Assembly (NCBI GenBank): GCA_009782775.1 | Contig: WRIL01000002.1 | Span: 1-64,000 of the forward strand | Length of the DNA: 64,000 bases | Source: Desulfovibrionaceae bacterium | Lineage (GTDB): Bacteria; Desulfobacterota; Desulfovibrionia; Desulfovibrionales; Desulfovibrionaceae | Direction: 5' to 3' | In this document: in pieces, positions 10,246 through 19,742 of the stretch | Layout of the letters: each line of letters begins with the position of its first letter | Position numbering within the stretch: position 1 is the first letter of the stretch | Translations under genes and position numbers: made by a program | Notes under the pieces: model-generated | The model's input: the letters and a program-made list of their open reading frames with translations, nothing else | Told to the model about the DNA's origin: nothing | The model's database searches: none

Positions 10246-10775
10246 ATCTGCCTGGCAGCCTTAGTTTATTGGATCTGTTTTTGGTAATCGGGCTTTTGCT
10301 GTTGGCCCTGCGCGGCTGCTTTCGCGGCCTGGCGGCGGAACTGGCCGGACTTTTCAGCGCCTTGCTGGCCTTTTTGGTCACCAGCAACAGGCTTGTGCAT
10401 GATTCGGCGAAGGGCTGGCTGACCTCTCTTTTGGGCGACATGGATTTAAACGATTTTCTGGCATATGTGGGGGTCTTTGTCCTGGTTTGGGGGCTGAGCC
10501 TCCTGGCGCTGGAGTTCTTGGGCCGCATCTTTGCCAAGCGGGAGCCCAGTTGGGGGAGCCGTTTCCTGGGCGGACTGATCGCCCTGTTCAAGGGCGCGGT
10601 GCTGGCCAGCCTCGCGTTGTTGATTATTTCTTATCTGGCTCCGCAGAGCCGGATTTTGTACGATTCCGCCTTGGCGCCGCCCCTCGGTAACTTATGGCGC
10701 GGCCTGGATCGTCTGAGCGACGGTCTTCAGCATTGGCCGGTTCCGTCTCAGCCGGCGTCGCCTTTCGGTGGATGA
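10242..10775 (+). CDS. CvpA family membrane protein
   Basis: MNLPGSLSLLDLFLVIGLLLLALRGCFRGLAAELAGLFSALLAF fits CvpA; ATG at 10242 overlaps the upstream stop. The ORF-track start at 10197 is probably too early. Confidence 0.85.
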   Translation: MNLPGSLSLLDLFLVIGLLLLALRGCFRGLAAELAGLFSALLAFLVTSNRLVHDSAKGWLTSLLGDMDLNDFLAYVGVFVLVWGLSLLALEFLGRIFAKREPSWGSRFLGGLIALFKGAVLASLALLIISYLAPQSRILYDSALAPPLGNLWRGLDRLSDGLQHWPVPSQPASPFGG

Positions 10776-11595
10776 AGCCGGATTGAACATGCGTGACGAA
10801 GCGGAGGCGAACGGGCGGGCTCTGACCCGGCTCAACCAGGTGCTGGACCAGTTGCTTGGACCGGAAGGCTGCCCCTGGGACAAGGCGCAGAATCCGGAAA
10901 GCCTGTGTGTCTATGCCCTGGAGGAAATGTACGAGCTTATTGACGCGGTGCGCCGCCAGAATCCCGCCGACCAGCGCGAGGAACTGGGAGACGTTCTGTT
11001 CATTTTGTTGTTTATGGCCAGACTGTGGAGCGGAAACGGCTGCTTTACCCTGGCCGAGGCCATGGAAGAAAATCGGGGCAAAATGATGGGAAGGCACCCG
11101 CATGTCTTTGCCAAATTTGAACCTGTGGACAAAGACGGTCTCTTGTGCGCCTGGGAGGAGATCAAAAAGGCGGAAAAGGCCGGCAAAGAGTCTCGCCCCG
11201 GGGTCTTCGGCTCTCTGCCCGTTGGCCTGCCTGCCCTGCTTAAAGCCTACCGCATCCATTCCAAAAGCGCGGCCAACGGTTTTACTTGGGATACGGACAC
11301 GGACGCTGAGATGCAGGTGGAGGCCGAATGGCTTGAATTTATTGACGCCTGCCGGGAGCAGGATCAAGCGGCCATGGAGCATGAGCTTGGAGATCTGGTT
11401 TTCAGCTTGGTGGAATTGGGACGGCGCAAGGGACTCAAGGCGGAGGCGGCCCTGGAAAAGACCAATGCCCGCTTTTTGCGCCGTTTTGCCGGCATGGAGA
11501 CCTTGGCCGGCGAACGTGGGCTGGATTTCTGCTCCCTGGGCCAGGCGGAAAAGGACGCCCTTTGGGAAGAAGTGAAGGCCGGTGAAAGCCCATGA
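10768..11595 (+). CDS. mazG: Nucleoside triphosphate pyrophosphohydrolase MazG
   Basis: LLGPEGCPWDKAQNPESLCVYALEEMYELIDAV...REELGDVLFILLFMA and second EHELGDLVFSLVELGR module. Confidence 0.95.
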   Translation: MDEAGLNMRDEAEANGRALTRLNQVLDQLLGPEGCPWDKAQNPESLCVYALEEMYELIDAVRRQNPADQREELGDVLFILLFMARLWSGNGCFTLAEAMEENRGKMMGRHPHVFAKFEPVDKDGLLCAWEEIKKAEKAGKESRPGVFGSLPVGLPALLKAYRIHSKSAANGFTWDTDTDAEMQVEAEWLEFIDACREQDQAAMEHELGDLVFSLVELGRRKGLKAEAALEKTNARFLRRFAGMETLAGERGLDFCSLGQAEKDALWEEVKAGESP

Positions 11596-12857
11596 AACCG
11601 CTTCAGCGTCGGACTTATGACCAGCATACGGGGCGTTCCGCTCCGCATTTGGAAAGCCGTCCCGCCCGCCCGTCCAAGACGGCCATGTCCCCCGTCCCTT
11701 TTGACAGCCGGCGCATCTTTTATTTTTTCCTCTTTGCCATGCTCTTCCTGGCGCTGTACCTGACCTTGATGCTGATGTGGCCTTTCGGGGACGCCATTAT
11801 CCTGTCCTGTATCTTCGGCGCCCTGCTCCACCCCCTGTATGTCCGCATCCGCAAACGGACCGGTTTTGGAGACTACCTGGCCTCCGGGCTTACCCTGACT
11901 CTGGTGGTATTGCTCTTCTGCTTGCCCCTGGCCTTTTTTTTGTCTCAACTGATCCCGCAGGCCAGCAAGAGCATCCGGGATCTGGCTTTGTGGCTTTCCA
12001 GCAACAACCCGGACAGCCTGTTCAACGAGCGTATTTTGCCCTTGCTCGTCTGGGTGAATGAAAATTTGCTGTCCCCTTTAGACCTGGACATGGATCTGAG
12101 CGATTTGCGCTTCAACCTGCTGTCTTTTTCCCGTAGCGCCAGCCAGCAGATGGTCGGCTGGGGCACCGGCTTTGTGGTGGACTTCATTACCATCTTCGTC
12201 CATTTTATGCTCATGCTGCTGATTATGTTTTTCATGCTCAAGGACGGGGAGGGCATGGTCAGTAAACTGAAGCAGCTCAGCCCCCTGCGCGAGGAACAGA
12301 AGGAAAACATCCTGCAAGGTCTGCGGCGCATGGCCAACGCGGTGCTGGTGGGCGGTTTTGCCATCGCCGCCATCCAGGGGCTTGTGGGAGGGATCGGCCT
12401 AGCTTTGGTGGGCATACCGCCATTGTTCTGGGGTTCGCTCATGGCCGCCGCTGCCTTGGTGCCAGTCCTCGGCACCGGCCTGGTCTGGGGACCGGCGGTG
12501 CTTTACCTAATTCTGAGCACCCGTTACCAGGCCGCGATTTTTTTGTTCATCTGGGGCATCCTGGTTACCCTCATTGACAGCATCCTGCGCCCGATCATCC
12601 TGCGCGGCAATTCCAAGATTTCCATCCTTTTCCTCTTCATGTCGGTATTTGGCGGTATCAAGGCCTTCGGCCCTCTGGGGTTGATATACGGCCCGCTGAT
12701 TCTGGGTTTCGTCCTGGCCATGATCAATATCTATGCCACGGAATTTCGTAGCCTGACCAAGGATACCTCCGAGCTCCCCCTGTCTCCGCCAAGACCTCTG
12801 CAACGCCCCCGCTCGCGCAAGAGGCGGCCGGAGTCTGACAAGATATCCCATAATTAA
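11592..12857 (+). CDS. AI-2E family transporter (PerM-like)
   Basis: Polytopic; VPVLGTGLVWGPAVLYLIL, GILVTLIDSILRPIILRG...FGGIKAFGPLGLIYGPLILG. Start may be internal. Confidence 0.9.
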   Translation: MKPLQRRTYDQHTGRSAPHLESRPARPSKTAMSPVPFDSRRIFYFFLFAMLFLALYLTLMLMWPFGDAIILSCIFGALLHPLYVRIRKRTGFGDYLASGLTLTLVVLLFCLPLAFFLSQLIPQASKSIRDLALWLSSNNPDSLFNERILPLLVWVNENLLSPLDLDMDLSDLRFNLLSFSRSASQQMVGWGTGFVVDFITIFVHFMLMLLIMFFMLKDGEGMVSKLKQLSPLREEQKENILQGLRRMANAVLVGGFAIAAIQGLVGGIGLALVGIPPLFWGSLMAAAALVPVLGTGLVWGPAVLYLILSTRYQAAIFLFIWGILVTLIDSILRPIILRGNSKISILFLFMSVFGGIKAFGPLGLIYGPLILGFVLAMINIYATEFRSLTKDTSELPLSPPRPLQRPRSRKRRPESDKISHN

Positions 12858-12859
12858 CC

Positions 12860-14422
12860 TTAAAAATGCATTTCCGCGGCGAAGCGCCTGAGGAAGTTTG
12901 GTTGCTCTGGCAGGTTGAGTATTTGGACGCGGCTGGCCCAGCGGATAAGTTTCTGGCGCAGTTCCGGCTGTCGGCAGAGCAGGGTGGCTCCGCTGAGGGA
13001 GGTGTTGCCTGCGGTCCGGATCTTGGCGCTGCCGCCCGGTGGGATGAAGGCCAGAGCCTCCAGGTCGGCGGCAGAGGTGTGGCTGCCTAGGCTTCCGGCC
13101 AGGTAGAGGGCCTGGAGGTCCGCGAAGCCAAGGGAGGCCGCTTCCAGAAGGCTATGCATGGTCATGGTGAAGGAGGCCCGGATCTTGAGCATTTCTTCCA
13201 CGTCCGAGGCCGCCAGGTAGAGGGTCCCCTGGGGACCGATTTCCCAGATTTTTTCTTGGGGCGTAAGGCGTAGGCGCTTCGCCAGGCGCTTCCCCAGCGG
13301 GGTCGGCGGTTTTGTGGAAAAACCGCCGTCCGCCCGCAGGAGGTCGGCCTGGAGCAGACAGCGGATCAGGGAAAGATAGCCGCTGCCGGAGATGCCCAAA
13401 GCCGGCCCGCCCCAGTAGGCCGATGTAAAAAGAATTGGCTCCGGCCCTTGGGGAGAGAGGGTGAAACCGGTTACCACTCCTGGGCCGGCAGCGGCCCCGC
13501 AACACATGCCTGCCCCTTCCAGGGCCGGCCCCAGAGGGAGGCTCGCGGCCAAGGTTTCTTCAGGGGAAAGGGCCAGGATAAATTCGCCGTTGGTTCCCAG
13601 ATCCGCCAGCATAAAGGGGTAGGCCGCTTTTTTCCCGAAGGCCAAGGCCGCGTAGCCGGCGCTCAAATCGCCGCCGATGAACGGCCCGGACAGGGGGGCG
13701 ACCCATACCGGAGGCAGGTCCGGCAAGTGCGCGTAATCCCCTCCGCGATAATCCAGGTGGTAAGGGGCCGCAGCTAGGCCGGAAGGAATAAGCCCCAGAA
13801 ACAGATGAGTCATGGCGCTGTTGCCCGCCAGGCAGATTTCCCGCACCCCGCGTTTGTGCCGGTTTTGCGTTTGTTCCAACATGCGGGCCAGGGCCGCGCG
13901 GGAAAGGCGGCTCAAACGCTGTAAACCTTCCGGTTCCAGGGCGAAGGCCACCCGTGAAAGCACATCTCCTCCCGCTCCCATTTGCGGATTTATCAAAATT
14001 CCTTCCGCCATCTGAGGATCGTTTTCCTGGGGCAGAGCCGGGTCCACGGCGGCGAAATGCAGGGAAGAGCTGCCGAAGTCCACCGCCAGATCCATGGTTG
14101 GAGGATAATGAACGGGGTGGGCCGGGTTTGGGGAGATATTATCTGGTAGGCGCGTTCCTTTCGGCAGCTCCAGCTTGGTTCCGGGCAGGGGCGGGCGGCA
14201 GCAGGATAAACGCCAGCCCTGCTCCAGAAGTTCCTGGGACAGGATAGCCTTGTCCTGGGGCAGGACCGGAGAGGCATCGCCTGGAAAGCGCACCCGGCAG
14301 CGGCCGCAGCGGCCCATCCCGGTGCAGAGGGGCGGCGGTTCGGCCAGCCCTGAAAGATAGATGCTTTGCAACAGACTTTGGCTCGTACCGGGGTCAGGAG
14401 GCAGTTCAACCGTGATGGGCAT
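12860..14422 (-). CDS. ASKHA-domain ATPase with N-terminal 2Fe-2S ferredoxin-like region (reductive activator of corrinoid proteins family)
   Basis: CTGMGRCGRCRVRF plus MDLAVDFGSSSLHFAAVD, LADLGTNGEFIL, and the C-terminal GSAKIRTAGNTSLSGA. Confidence 0.85.
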   Translation of the reverse strand: MPITVELPPDPGTSQSLLQSIYLSGLAEPPPLCTGMGRCGRCRVRFPGDASPVLPQDKAILSQELLEQGWRLSCCRPPLPGTKLELPKGTRLPDNISPNPAHPVHYPPTMDLAVDFGSSSLHFAAVDPALPQENDPQMAEGILINPQMGAGGDVLSRVAFALEPEGLQRLSRLSRAALARMLEQTQNRHKRGVREICLAGNSAMTHLFLGLIPSGLAAAPYHLDYRGGDYAHLPDLPPVWVAPLSGPFIGGDLSAGYAALAFGKKAAYPFMLADLGTNGEFILALSPEETLAASLPLGPALEGAGMCCGAAAGPGVVTGFTLSPQGPEPILFTSAYWGGPALGISGSGYLSLIRCLLQADLLRADGGFSTKPPTPLGKRLAKRLRLTPQEKIWEIGPQGTLYLAASDVEEMLKIRASFTMTMHSLLEAASLGFADLQALYLAGSLGSHTSAADLEALAFIPPGGSAKIRTAGNTSLSGATLLCRQPELRQKLIRWASRVQILNLPEQPNFLRRFAAEMHF

Positions 14423-14427
14423 GGGAG

Positions 14428-15375
14428 TTATTGTTCCCAGGCCTTGTCCGAGACGGAGGCGTGGGAAGCTCTCCGGAACGCCCGTCCCGAGGGAGGCTGG
14501 CCGAGTCCGACCCAGCTCCCGGCCACTCCCAGCAAGGTGGGCACGGCCAGCATCAGCAGGACGATTTGGAGCGGCGGAAAACGGATCTCCAGCAAGATGG
14601 GGGGGAAATTGAGGATATGCTCCACATGCAGATGCAAAAAGCGCAAGATGAACAAGGACATGGCGCTGCCGACCAGTCCTTGCAGGCCACCGACGATGAG
14701 TAGGGGAATGCGGATATACCAGTTGAAGGCCCCCACCAGCCGGAGAATTTCCACCTCCCGCGCTTTGGAGAGCATGGCCAGGCGTACGGTATTGCCCACC
14801 ACCAAGCCGAGGATCAGGGTCAGAAAGATAATGGCCGGGCGCAGCACATAGCTATTGACCTTGCGCCAGGCCTGTCCGATCTCGTCGCGCAGAGGGGAAG
14901 AGGAAACCCGTTCAGCCCCTTCCAGACCGGCCAGGTAGGAAGTGATCTCCCTGAGCCAGCGCTCGTAGTCCTGTTCGTCGGGGGTAAAGGTTATCAGGGC
15001 GGTGGCCGGCAGAGGGTTCTGGTCTCTGAGGAAGGGAAAATTCTTGGCCGAACTCCCCCGTCCGATGCGACCTTCCAGTTCCCGTAAAGCTTCGGCAGGG
15101 GTGAAGGTTTTTATATGGAAGAAGCCGGGAAGCTGGCGTATCCCGTCCCATTGTTCGGCAATGCTTTGCGGATCCGCGCTTGGCCGCCAGTAAACCTGAA
15201 AGACGGTTTCACCCTTGCTGATGCTCAACTGGTGATCCAGGGTGGTGACGATCATCAGCCCCAGCCCCACTAGGAAGCTCACTAGGGTAACCGCGGCTAG
15301 GGTGAGGATCTGCGCCCAGGGGTTGAGGGAAATATCCCGCAGGGCCTGCCGGATCAGCTGAAAAAACATGGACAT
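14428..15375 (-). CDS. ftsX: Cell division permease FtsX
   Basis: FtsX-like topology; FLVGLGLMIVTTLDHQLSISKGETVFQVYW, FTPAEALRELEGRIG; next to ftsE. Confidence 0.9.
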   Translation of the reverse strand: MSMFFQLIRQALRDISLNPWAQILTLAAVTLVSFLVGLGLMIVTTLDHQLSISKGETVFQVYWRPSADPQSIAEQWDGIRQLPGFFHIKTFTPAEALRELEGRIGRGSSAKNFPFLRDQNPLPATALITFTPDEQDYERWLREITSYLAGLEGAERVSSSPLRDEIGQAWRKVNSYVLRPAIIFLTLILGLVVGNTVRLAMLSKAREVEILRLVGAFNWYIRIPLLIVGGLQGLVGSAMSLFILRFLHLHVEHILNFPPILLEIRFPPLQIVLLMLAVPTLLGVAGSWVGLGQPPSGRAFRRASHASVSDKAWEQ

Positions 15376-16103
15376 CAGTTTTTTCCCGTAGGAGCGAAGG
15401 CTGCGGCCATGGGATTGAAGAGGGCGGCTCCTTCCCAGTTGGACCGGGTAATGGCCCCCTGTTCTAGGCGCAGAGCCCGGCCTTCAGGATGGCGGCGTAG
15501 AAGCTCCGGATTGTGCGTGGCAATGATCATGGTCGTGCCGTAACGTTGGAAGAACTTAAAAAGCTCCAGCAAACGGCGGACGGAAAGTTCCGGGTCAAGG
15601 TTGCCGGTGGGTTCATCCGCCAGCACGACTTGCGGGTTGGTCACAAAGGCGCGGGCCACGGCTACGCGCTGTTGTTCTCCGCCGGACAGGTTGGCGCATG
15701 GATCCGCCAGCTTGTCGTGCAGTCCTAGGTGGCGGGTCACGGCCTGGATGCGGCGGTCCGCGTGTTGCTTGGCAATGCCGCAGACTCGCAGGGGCAGGTG
15801 GATATTGTTGTAAACCGTGTCCTGCGGCAGTAGAACGCGCTGGAAATCCTGGAAGATAAAGCTGACCTTGCGGCGGAGCAGAGGGATCTGTCCTGGTCGG
15901 ATCTTGTCCAGCTCAAAACCGGCTATCCTGGCCGTGCCGTACTGCAAAGGCAGGTCGGCGAAAAGCAGGCGGATCAGGGTGCTTTTGCCGGCACCCGAAG
16001 GGCCGGTGAGAAACATGACCTCGCCTTTATCCAGATGAAAGGTGCAGTCCCTTAAGGCCGGACGCCCGTTGAAATTGTGGTGTACATGCCTGAAATCGAT
16101 CAT
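15375..16103 (-). CDS. ftsE: Cell division ATP-binding protein FtsE
   Basis: FLTGPSGAGKSTLIRLL, NLSGGEQQRVAVARAFVTNPQVVLADEPTGNLD. ATG at 16103 (MIDFRHVHHNF) preferred over the 16352 ORF start. Confidence 0.95.
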   Translation of the reverse strand: MIDFRHVHHNFNGRPALRDCTFHLDKGEVMFLTGPSGAGKSTLIRLLFADLPLQYGTARIAGFELDKIRPGQIPLLRRKVSFIFQDFQRVLLPQDTVYNNIHLPLRVCGIAKQHADRRIQAVTRHLGLHDKLADPCANLSGGEQQRVAVARAFVTNPQVVLADEPTGNLDPELSVRRLLELFKFFQRYGTTMIIATHNPELLRRHPEGRALRLEQGAITRSNWEGAALFNPMAAAFAPTGKN

Positions 16104-16126
16104 TGCGTGCCGGGACCGGCCTGAAA

Positions 16127-17029
16127 TCAGTTCAGGATATAACGCAGGGGATTGACGCAGACCCCGCCCACCCGTACCTCGTAGTGCAGATGCGGGCCGG
16201 TGCTGCGGCCGGAGTTGCCCACCGATCCGATGACATCCCCACGGTTTACCGCCTGGCCGACCTTGACAAGGGAATTGTTCAGGTGTCCGTAACGGGAACT
16301 GATGCTGTTGCCGTGGTTGATGACTATACAGTTGCCGTAACCGCCATCCCAACCAACAAAGGTGACCACGCCCTGGGCCGGTGCGCGCACCGGCGTGCCG
16401 ACGCGGTTGGCGATGTCCACACCCTTGTGAAAATCCGTGCTGCCGGAGCCGAAGGGCGAGGTTCGGCGTCCAAAGGTGGAAGTAAGATAGCCGTCCGTGG
16501 GCCAGATGGATGGGGTGGAGGCCAGGATTTCCCGGTTTTCCCGCATGACGTGCAGGAGATCCTGCTGGCGCAATTCTTCCATCCGCGTATCCGTGCTCAA
16601 TTGATCCAGCATGCTGTGTACCCGCCGGGCCAGCAGCTCCTGTCTATGCAGGGGCAAAGGCTGCGTGGACGCGGCCAGGGGGCCGCCTATATTGCTGTTG
16701 ATGTCCGTGGGTTCTTTATCCATGTTCATCATGACGCGCAGCTTGGCGTCAAACTGCTGCACCCGTGAGAGATCGCCCTGCAACAGCCTGAGTTTGCCGT
16801 CCATGCTGGCGATCTGGGAGTTTTGCTCTTTGATGGTTTTTTGGGCGTCGTTAAGCTGATTTTCCAGGAATTCCGCCCGATAGTTAAAACCCCACAGATA
16901 GGCCGTGCTGACCGCGAAGCCCACCAGCAACAAAAACAAAAATACCCCCACCCAGCCCCGGAGTCGGAGCTGGCCGGAAACGCCATCCTGATCCCGCAGG
17001 ATGACAATATGATATCTTTTGAACAACAT
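16127..17029 (-). CDS. M23 family metallopeptidase (EnvC-like) with N-terminal TM and coiled coil
   Basis: FGRRTSPFGSGSTDFHKGVDIANRVGTPVRAPAQGVVTFVGWDGGYGNCIVINHG...SGRSTGPHLHYEVR; upstream of ftsEX in the same direction. Confidence 0.93.
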   Translation of the reverse strand: MLFKRYHIVILRDQDGVSGQLRLRGWVGVFLFLLLVGFAVSTAYLWGFNYRAEFLENQLNDAQKTIKEQNSQIASMDGKLRLLQGDLSRVQQFDAKLRVMMNMDKEPTDINSNIGGPLAASTQPLPLHRQELLARRVHSMLDQLSTDTRMEELRQQDLLHVMRENREILASTPSIWPTDGYLTSTFGRRTSPFGSGSTDFHKGVDIANRVGTPVRAPAQGVVTFVGWDGGYGNCIVINHGNSISSRYGHLNNSLVKVGQAVNRGDVIGSVGNSGRSTGPHLHYEVRVGGVCVNPLRYILN

Positions 17030-17112
17030 GCCGGATTTAGCCCCTAATTACTATACGGCAGAATATAATTCAGTTTTTTCAGCAAAATGGTTAACGCGGT
17101 CAAGCAGTTTCG

Positions 17113-17262
17113 TCAAGAAATAGTGATATAAGTAATTTTTTTTGTGGTGGCGGGGTTTTTACCCAAGACGCGCGCCAGGACATCGGTGAATTCCCGGATG
17201 AGGACAGCTTTTTGTTCCGCGTTGGGTGGATCGCCGGCCAGTTTTACATTTACCAGGGGCAT
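17113..17262 (-). pseudogene. Truncated 4-oxalocrotonate tautomerase-like ORF (49 aa)
   Basis: Reverse translation from ATG 17262: MPLVNVKLAGDPPNAEQKAVLIREFTDVLARVLGKNPATTKKITYITIS*. Starts like 4-OT but lacks the usual (P)xDNWGxGG C-terminus. Confidence 0.7.
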
Positions 17263-17266
17263 GATT

Positions 17267-18637
17267 TCAGAACTCCAGGTTATTGGGTGTGCGGGGAAAG
17301 GGAATTACATCGCGGATGTTGCCGATGCCGGTGAGCAGCATGATCAGGCGTTCAAAGCCTAGGCCGAAACCGGAGTGCGGGACACTGCCGAAACGGCGCA
17401 GGTCCAGGTACCACCAGTAATTCCTAGAATCCTGGCCGAGTTCGGCTAGGCGTTGCTCCAGGCGGGGCAGACGCTCTTCGCGCTGGCTTCCGCCGATGAG
17501 TTCGCCGATGCGGGGTGCGATGAGGTCCATGGCCGCCACCGTGCGGGCATCGTCATTGGCCCGCATATAGAACGCCTTGATTTCTTTGGGATAATTGAAC
17601 ACGGTCACCGGACCGCAGAAATATTCTTCGGCCAGAAAGCGTTCATGCTCGGTTTGCAGGTCCGCGCCGAAAAATACCGGGAATTCAAAGGATCGTCCGG
17701 ATTTAGCCAGTATGTCCACGGCCTCGCCGTAACTGATCCGCTGGTACGGGCCTTCGGCCAGGGTCCGCAGACGCTCCGGCAGACTTTCATCCACGAAGCG
17801 TTCGAAGAGATCCAGGTCAGGGGCGCAATGCTCCAGGACATGCCGGGTCACGAAGCGCAGCAAATCCTCGCCTAGGGCGATGTTGTCCTCCAAGTCGAAG
17901 AAGGCCGCCTCCGGCTCGATCATCCAGAATTCCGCGGCATGTCTGGGGGTATTGGAGTTCTCCGCTCTGAAAGTCGGCCCGAAGCTGTAAACCCGGCCAA
18001 GTCCCAGGGCCAGCGCCTCGGCTTCCAACTGGCCGGAGACGGTCAGGCTGCACTCCCGGCCGAAGAAATCCTCGGCAAAGGGGCGGACCGGGTCAGCCGC
18101 CGCTCCGGGCGGCAGGGTGGTCACCCGAAACATCTCGCCCGCGCCTTCACAATCCGCCCCGGTCAGCACCGGGGTCTGCACGCAGTAAAAAGCGCGGCCC
18201 CGAAAAAAGCTGTGGATGGCAAAGGCGGCCTCGGAGCGTAGCCGGAAGGCCGCACCATACTTGTTGGTGCGCGCCCGCAGGTGGGCGATGCCGCGCAGAA
18301 ATTCATCGGAATGGCGTTTTTTTTGCAAAGGATAAAGGGCCTGGTCGGATTCTCCCAATACCCGCAGGGTCTTGGCCCGGATTTCCCATTGCTGTCCCTT
18401 GCCGGGAGAGGCGGCCAACTCCCCGGCCACTTCCAGGGCCGCTCCGGTCTGGGCCTCCTGCAAGTTCGGAAGATTCTCTTCCGCCAAAACCTGCACATTT
18501 GACAGGCAGGATCCGTCATTCAGTTCCAGAAAGGAAAAGCCTTTGGAGTCACGTCTGGTTCGCACCCAGCCGCGCACCCGGACTTGGGATGCCGCCTCCC
18601 GCGCCGCCAGGGCTTCCGCTACCCGCATATTTCGCAT
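17267..18637 (-). CDS. asnS: Asparaginyl-tRNA synthetase
   Basis: VRVRGWVRTRRDSKGFSFLELNDGSCLSNVQV; FRAENSNTPRHAAEFWMIEPE; FGLGFERLIMLLTGIGNIRDVIPFPRTP. Confidence 0.97.
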   Translation of the reverse strand: MRNMRVAEALAAREAASQVRVRGWVRTRRDSKGFSFLELNDGSCLSNVQVLAEENLPNLQEAQTGAALEVAGELAASPGKGQQWEIRAKTLRVLGESDQALYPLQKKRHSDEFLRGIAHLRARTNKYGAAFRLRSEAAFAIHSFFRGRAFYCVQTPVLTGADCEGAGEMFRVTTLPPGAAADPVRPFAEDFFGRECSLTVSGQLEAEALALGLGRVYSFGPTFRAENSNTPRHAAEFWMIEPEAAFFDLEDNIALGEDLLRFVTRHVLEHCAPDLDLFERFVDESLPERLRTLAEGPYQRISYGEAVDILAKSGRSFEFPVFFGADLQTEHERFLAEEYFCGPVTVFNYPKEIKAFYMRANDDARTVAAMDLIAPRIGELIGGSQREERLPRLEQRLAELGQDSRNYWWYLDLRRFGSVPHSGFGLGFERLIMLLTGIGNIRDVIPFPRTPNNLEF

Positions 18638-18671
18638 AAGACCTCCGGAAATTCGCGGGGCGCTGCCACAT

Positions 18672-18704
18672 CCCCGTCAAAGGGGTTTGGGGCGGCAGCC
18701 CCAA
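18672..18704. terminator. Two adjacent GC hairpins directly downstream of hldD
   Basis: CCCC-gtcaaa-GGGG and TTGGGGC-ggca-GCCCCAA between the hldD stop and asnS. Confidence 0.5.
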
Positions 18705-18711
18705 AAAGTTT

Positions 18712-19728
18712 TTATAAGTAACCGTCTTCCACGGTCAGGTAATTTTGCACATAATCGTTCACGCCTTCTTCCAGCACGCGCGGAAGCGGCCTGTTCGGAC
18801 CCATGGCTCGCGAGAGGGCGCCCATGTCGGCCTGGGTGAAATACTGGTATTTACCGCGCAGGACTTCCGGCATCTCCACATATTCGATCCGGGGTTCCAA
18901 GTCCATGGCCGCGAAGACCGCGCAGGCCAAATCCCGCCAACTGCGCGCCTGCCCCGTTCCCAGGTTGAACAGGCCGTTCACCCCCGGACGTTCCAGCAGA
19001 TCCGCCAGGATCAGGGCGCAGTCCTTGACATAAATAAAATCGCGCAACTGTCCGCCGTCCGGGTATTCCTTTTTGTATGAGCGGAAGAGGCGGACGAAGC
19101 CCTGATCCCGGATCTGTTCCACGGCTTTGTGGACCATGCTGCGCATCTCGCCTTTGTGGTATTCGTTGGGGCCGTAAACATTGAAAAATTTCAGGCTGGC
19201 CAGGCTGTTCAGCCGCCCGGTGCGCCTGGCCCAGAGGTCAAAGAGGTGTTTGGAGTAACCATAAATATTCAAGGGCCGCAGGCGATCCAAATTCTCGGGG
19301 TTATCGGAAAAACCATGCTCCCCGCCGCCGTAAGTGGCCGCGCTGCTGGCCTGGATATAGCGGATGCCCCTGGTTTGGGCGTATATGCACAAGGCCTTGC
19401 TGTACTCCAGATTATTTTGCAGCATGTAATCCGTGTCCAATTCGGTGGTTGAAGAGCATGCTCCAAGGTGGGCTATGCCCTGAATGCGCCCCGGCGTTTG
19501 GCCGTACACGGATTCCGCAGCCAGGATTTCTTCCAGAGTGTCCTGCCGGAGATGCTTCGCGAAGAGTTCTTTGGGCAGATAGGCCAAGTAGCGCAGCTTG
19601 GAGAGGTTTCGCCATTTCTCCGAATATCCCAGATGGTCCACCACGAGGATCTCGGTGATTCCACGGCGGTTCAATTCCCAAATCAGCGCGCTGCCGATCA
19701 TGCCCGCGCCGCCGGTGACTATATACAT
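18712..19728 (-). CDS. hldD: ADP-L-glycero-D-manno-heptose 6-epimerase
   Basis: MYIVTGGAGMIGSALIWELNRRG; FFNVYGPNEYHKGEMRSMVHKA; RDFIYVKDCA. Confidence 0.95.
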   Translation of the reverse strand: MYIVTGGAGMIGSALIWELNRRGITEILVVDHLGYSEKWRNLSKLRYLAYLPKELFAKHLRQDTLEEILAAESVYGQTPGRIQGIAHLGACSSTTELDTDYMLQNNLEYSKALCIYAQTRGIRYIQASSAATYGGGEHGFSDNPENLDRLRPLNIYGYSKHLFDLWARRTGRLNSLASLKFFNVYGPNEYHKGEMRSMVHKAVEQIRDQGFVRLFRSYKKEYPDGGQLRDFIYVKDCALILADLLERPGVNGLFNLGTGQARSWRDLACAVFAAMDLEPRIEYVEMPEVLRGKYQYFTQADMGALSRAMGPNRPLPRVLEEGVNDYVQNYLTVEDGYL

Positions 19729-19742
19729 ACAGACTCCTTACA

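Noticed and set aside
17144-17362. 72-aa plus-strand ORF in the asnS downstream gap
   Set aside because: Overlaps asnS and the tautomerase-like remnant on the other strand; no recognisable domain.
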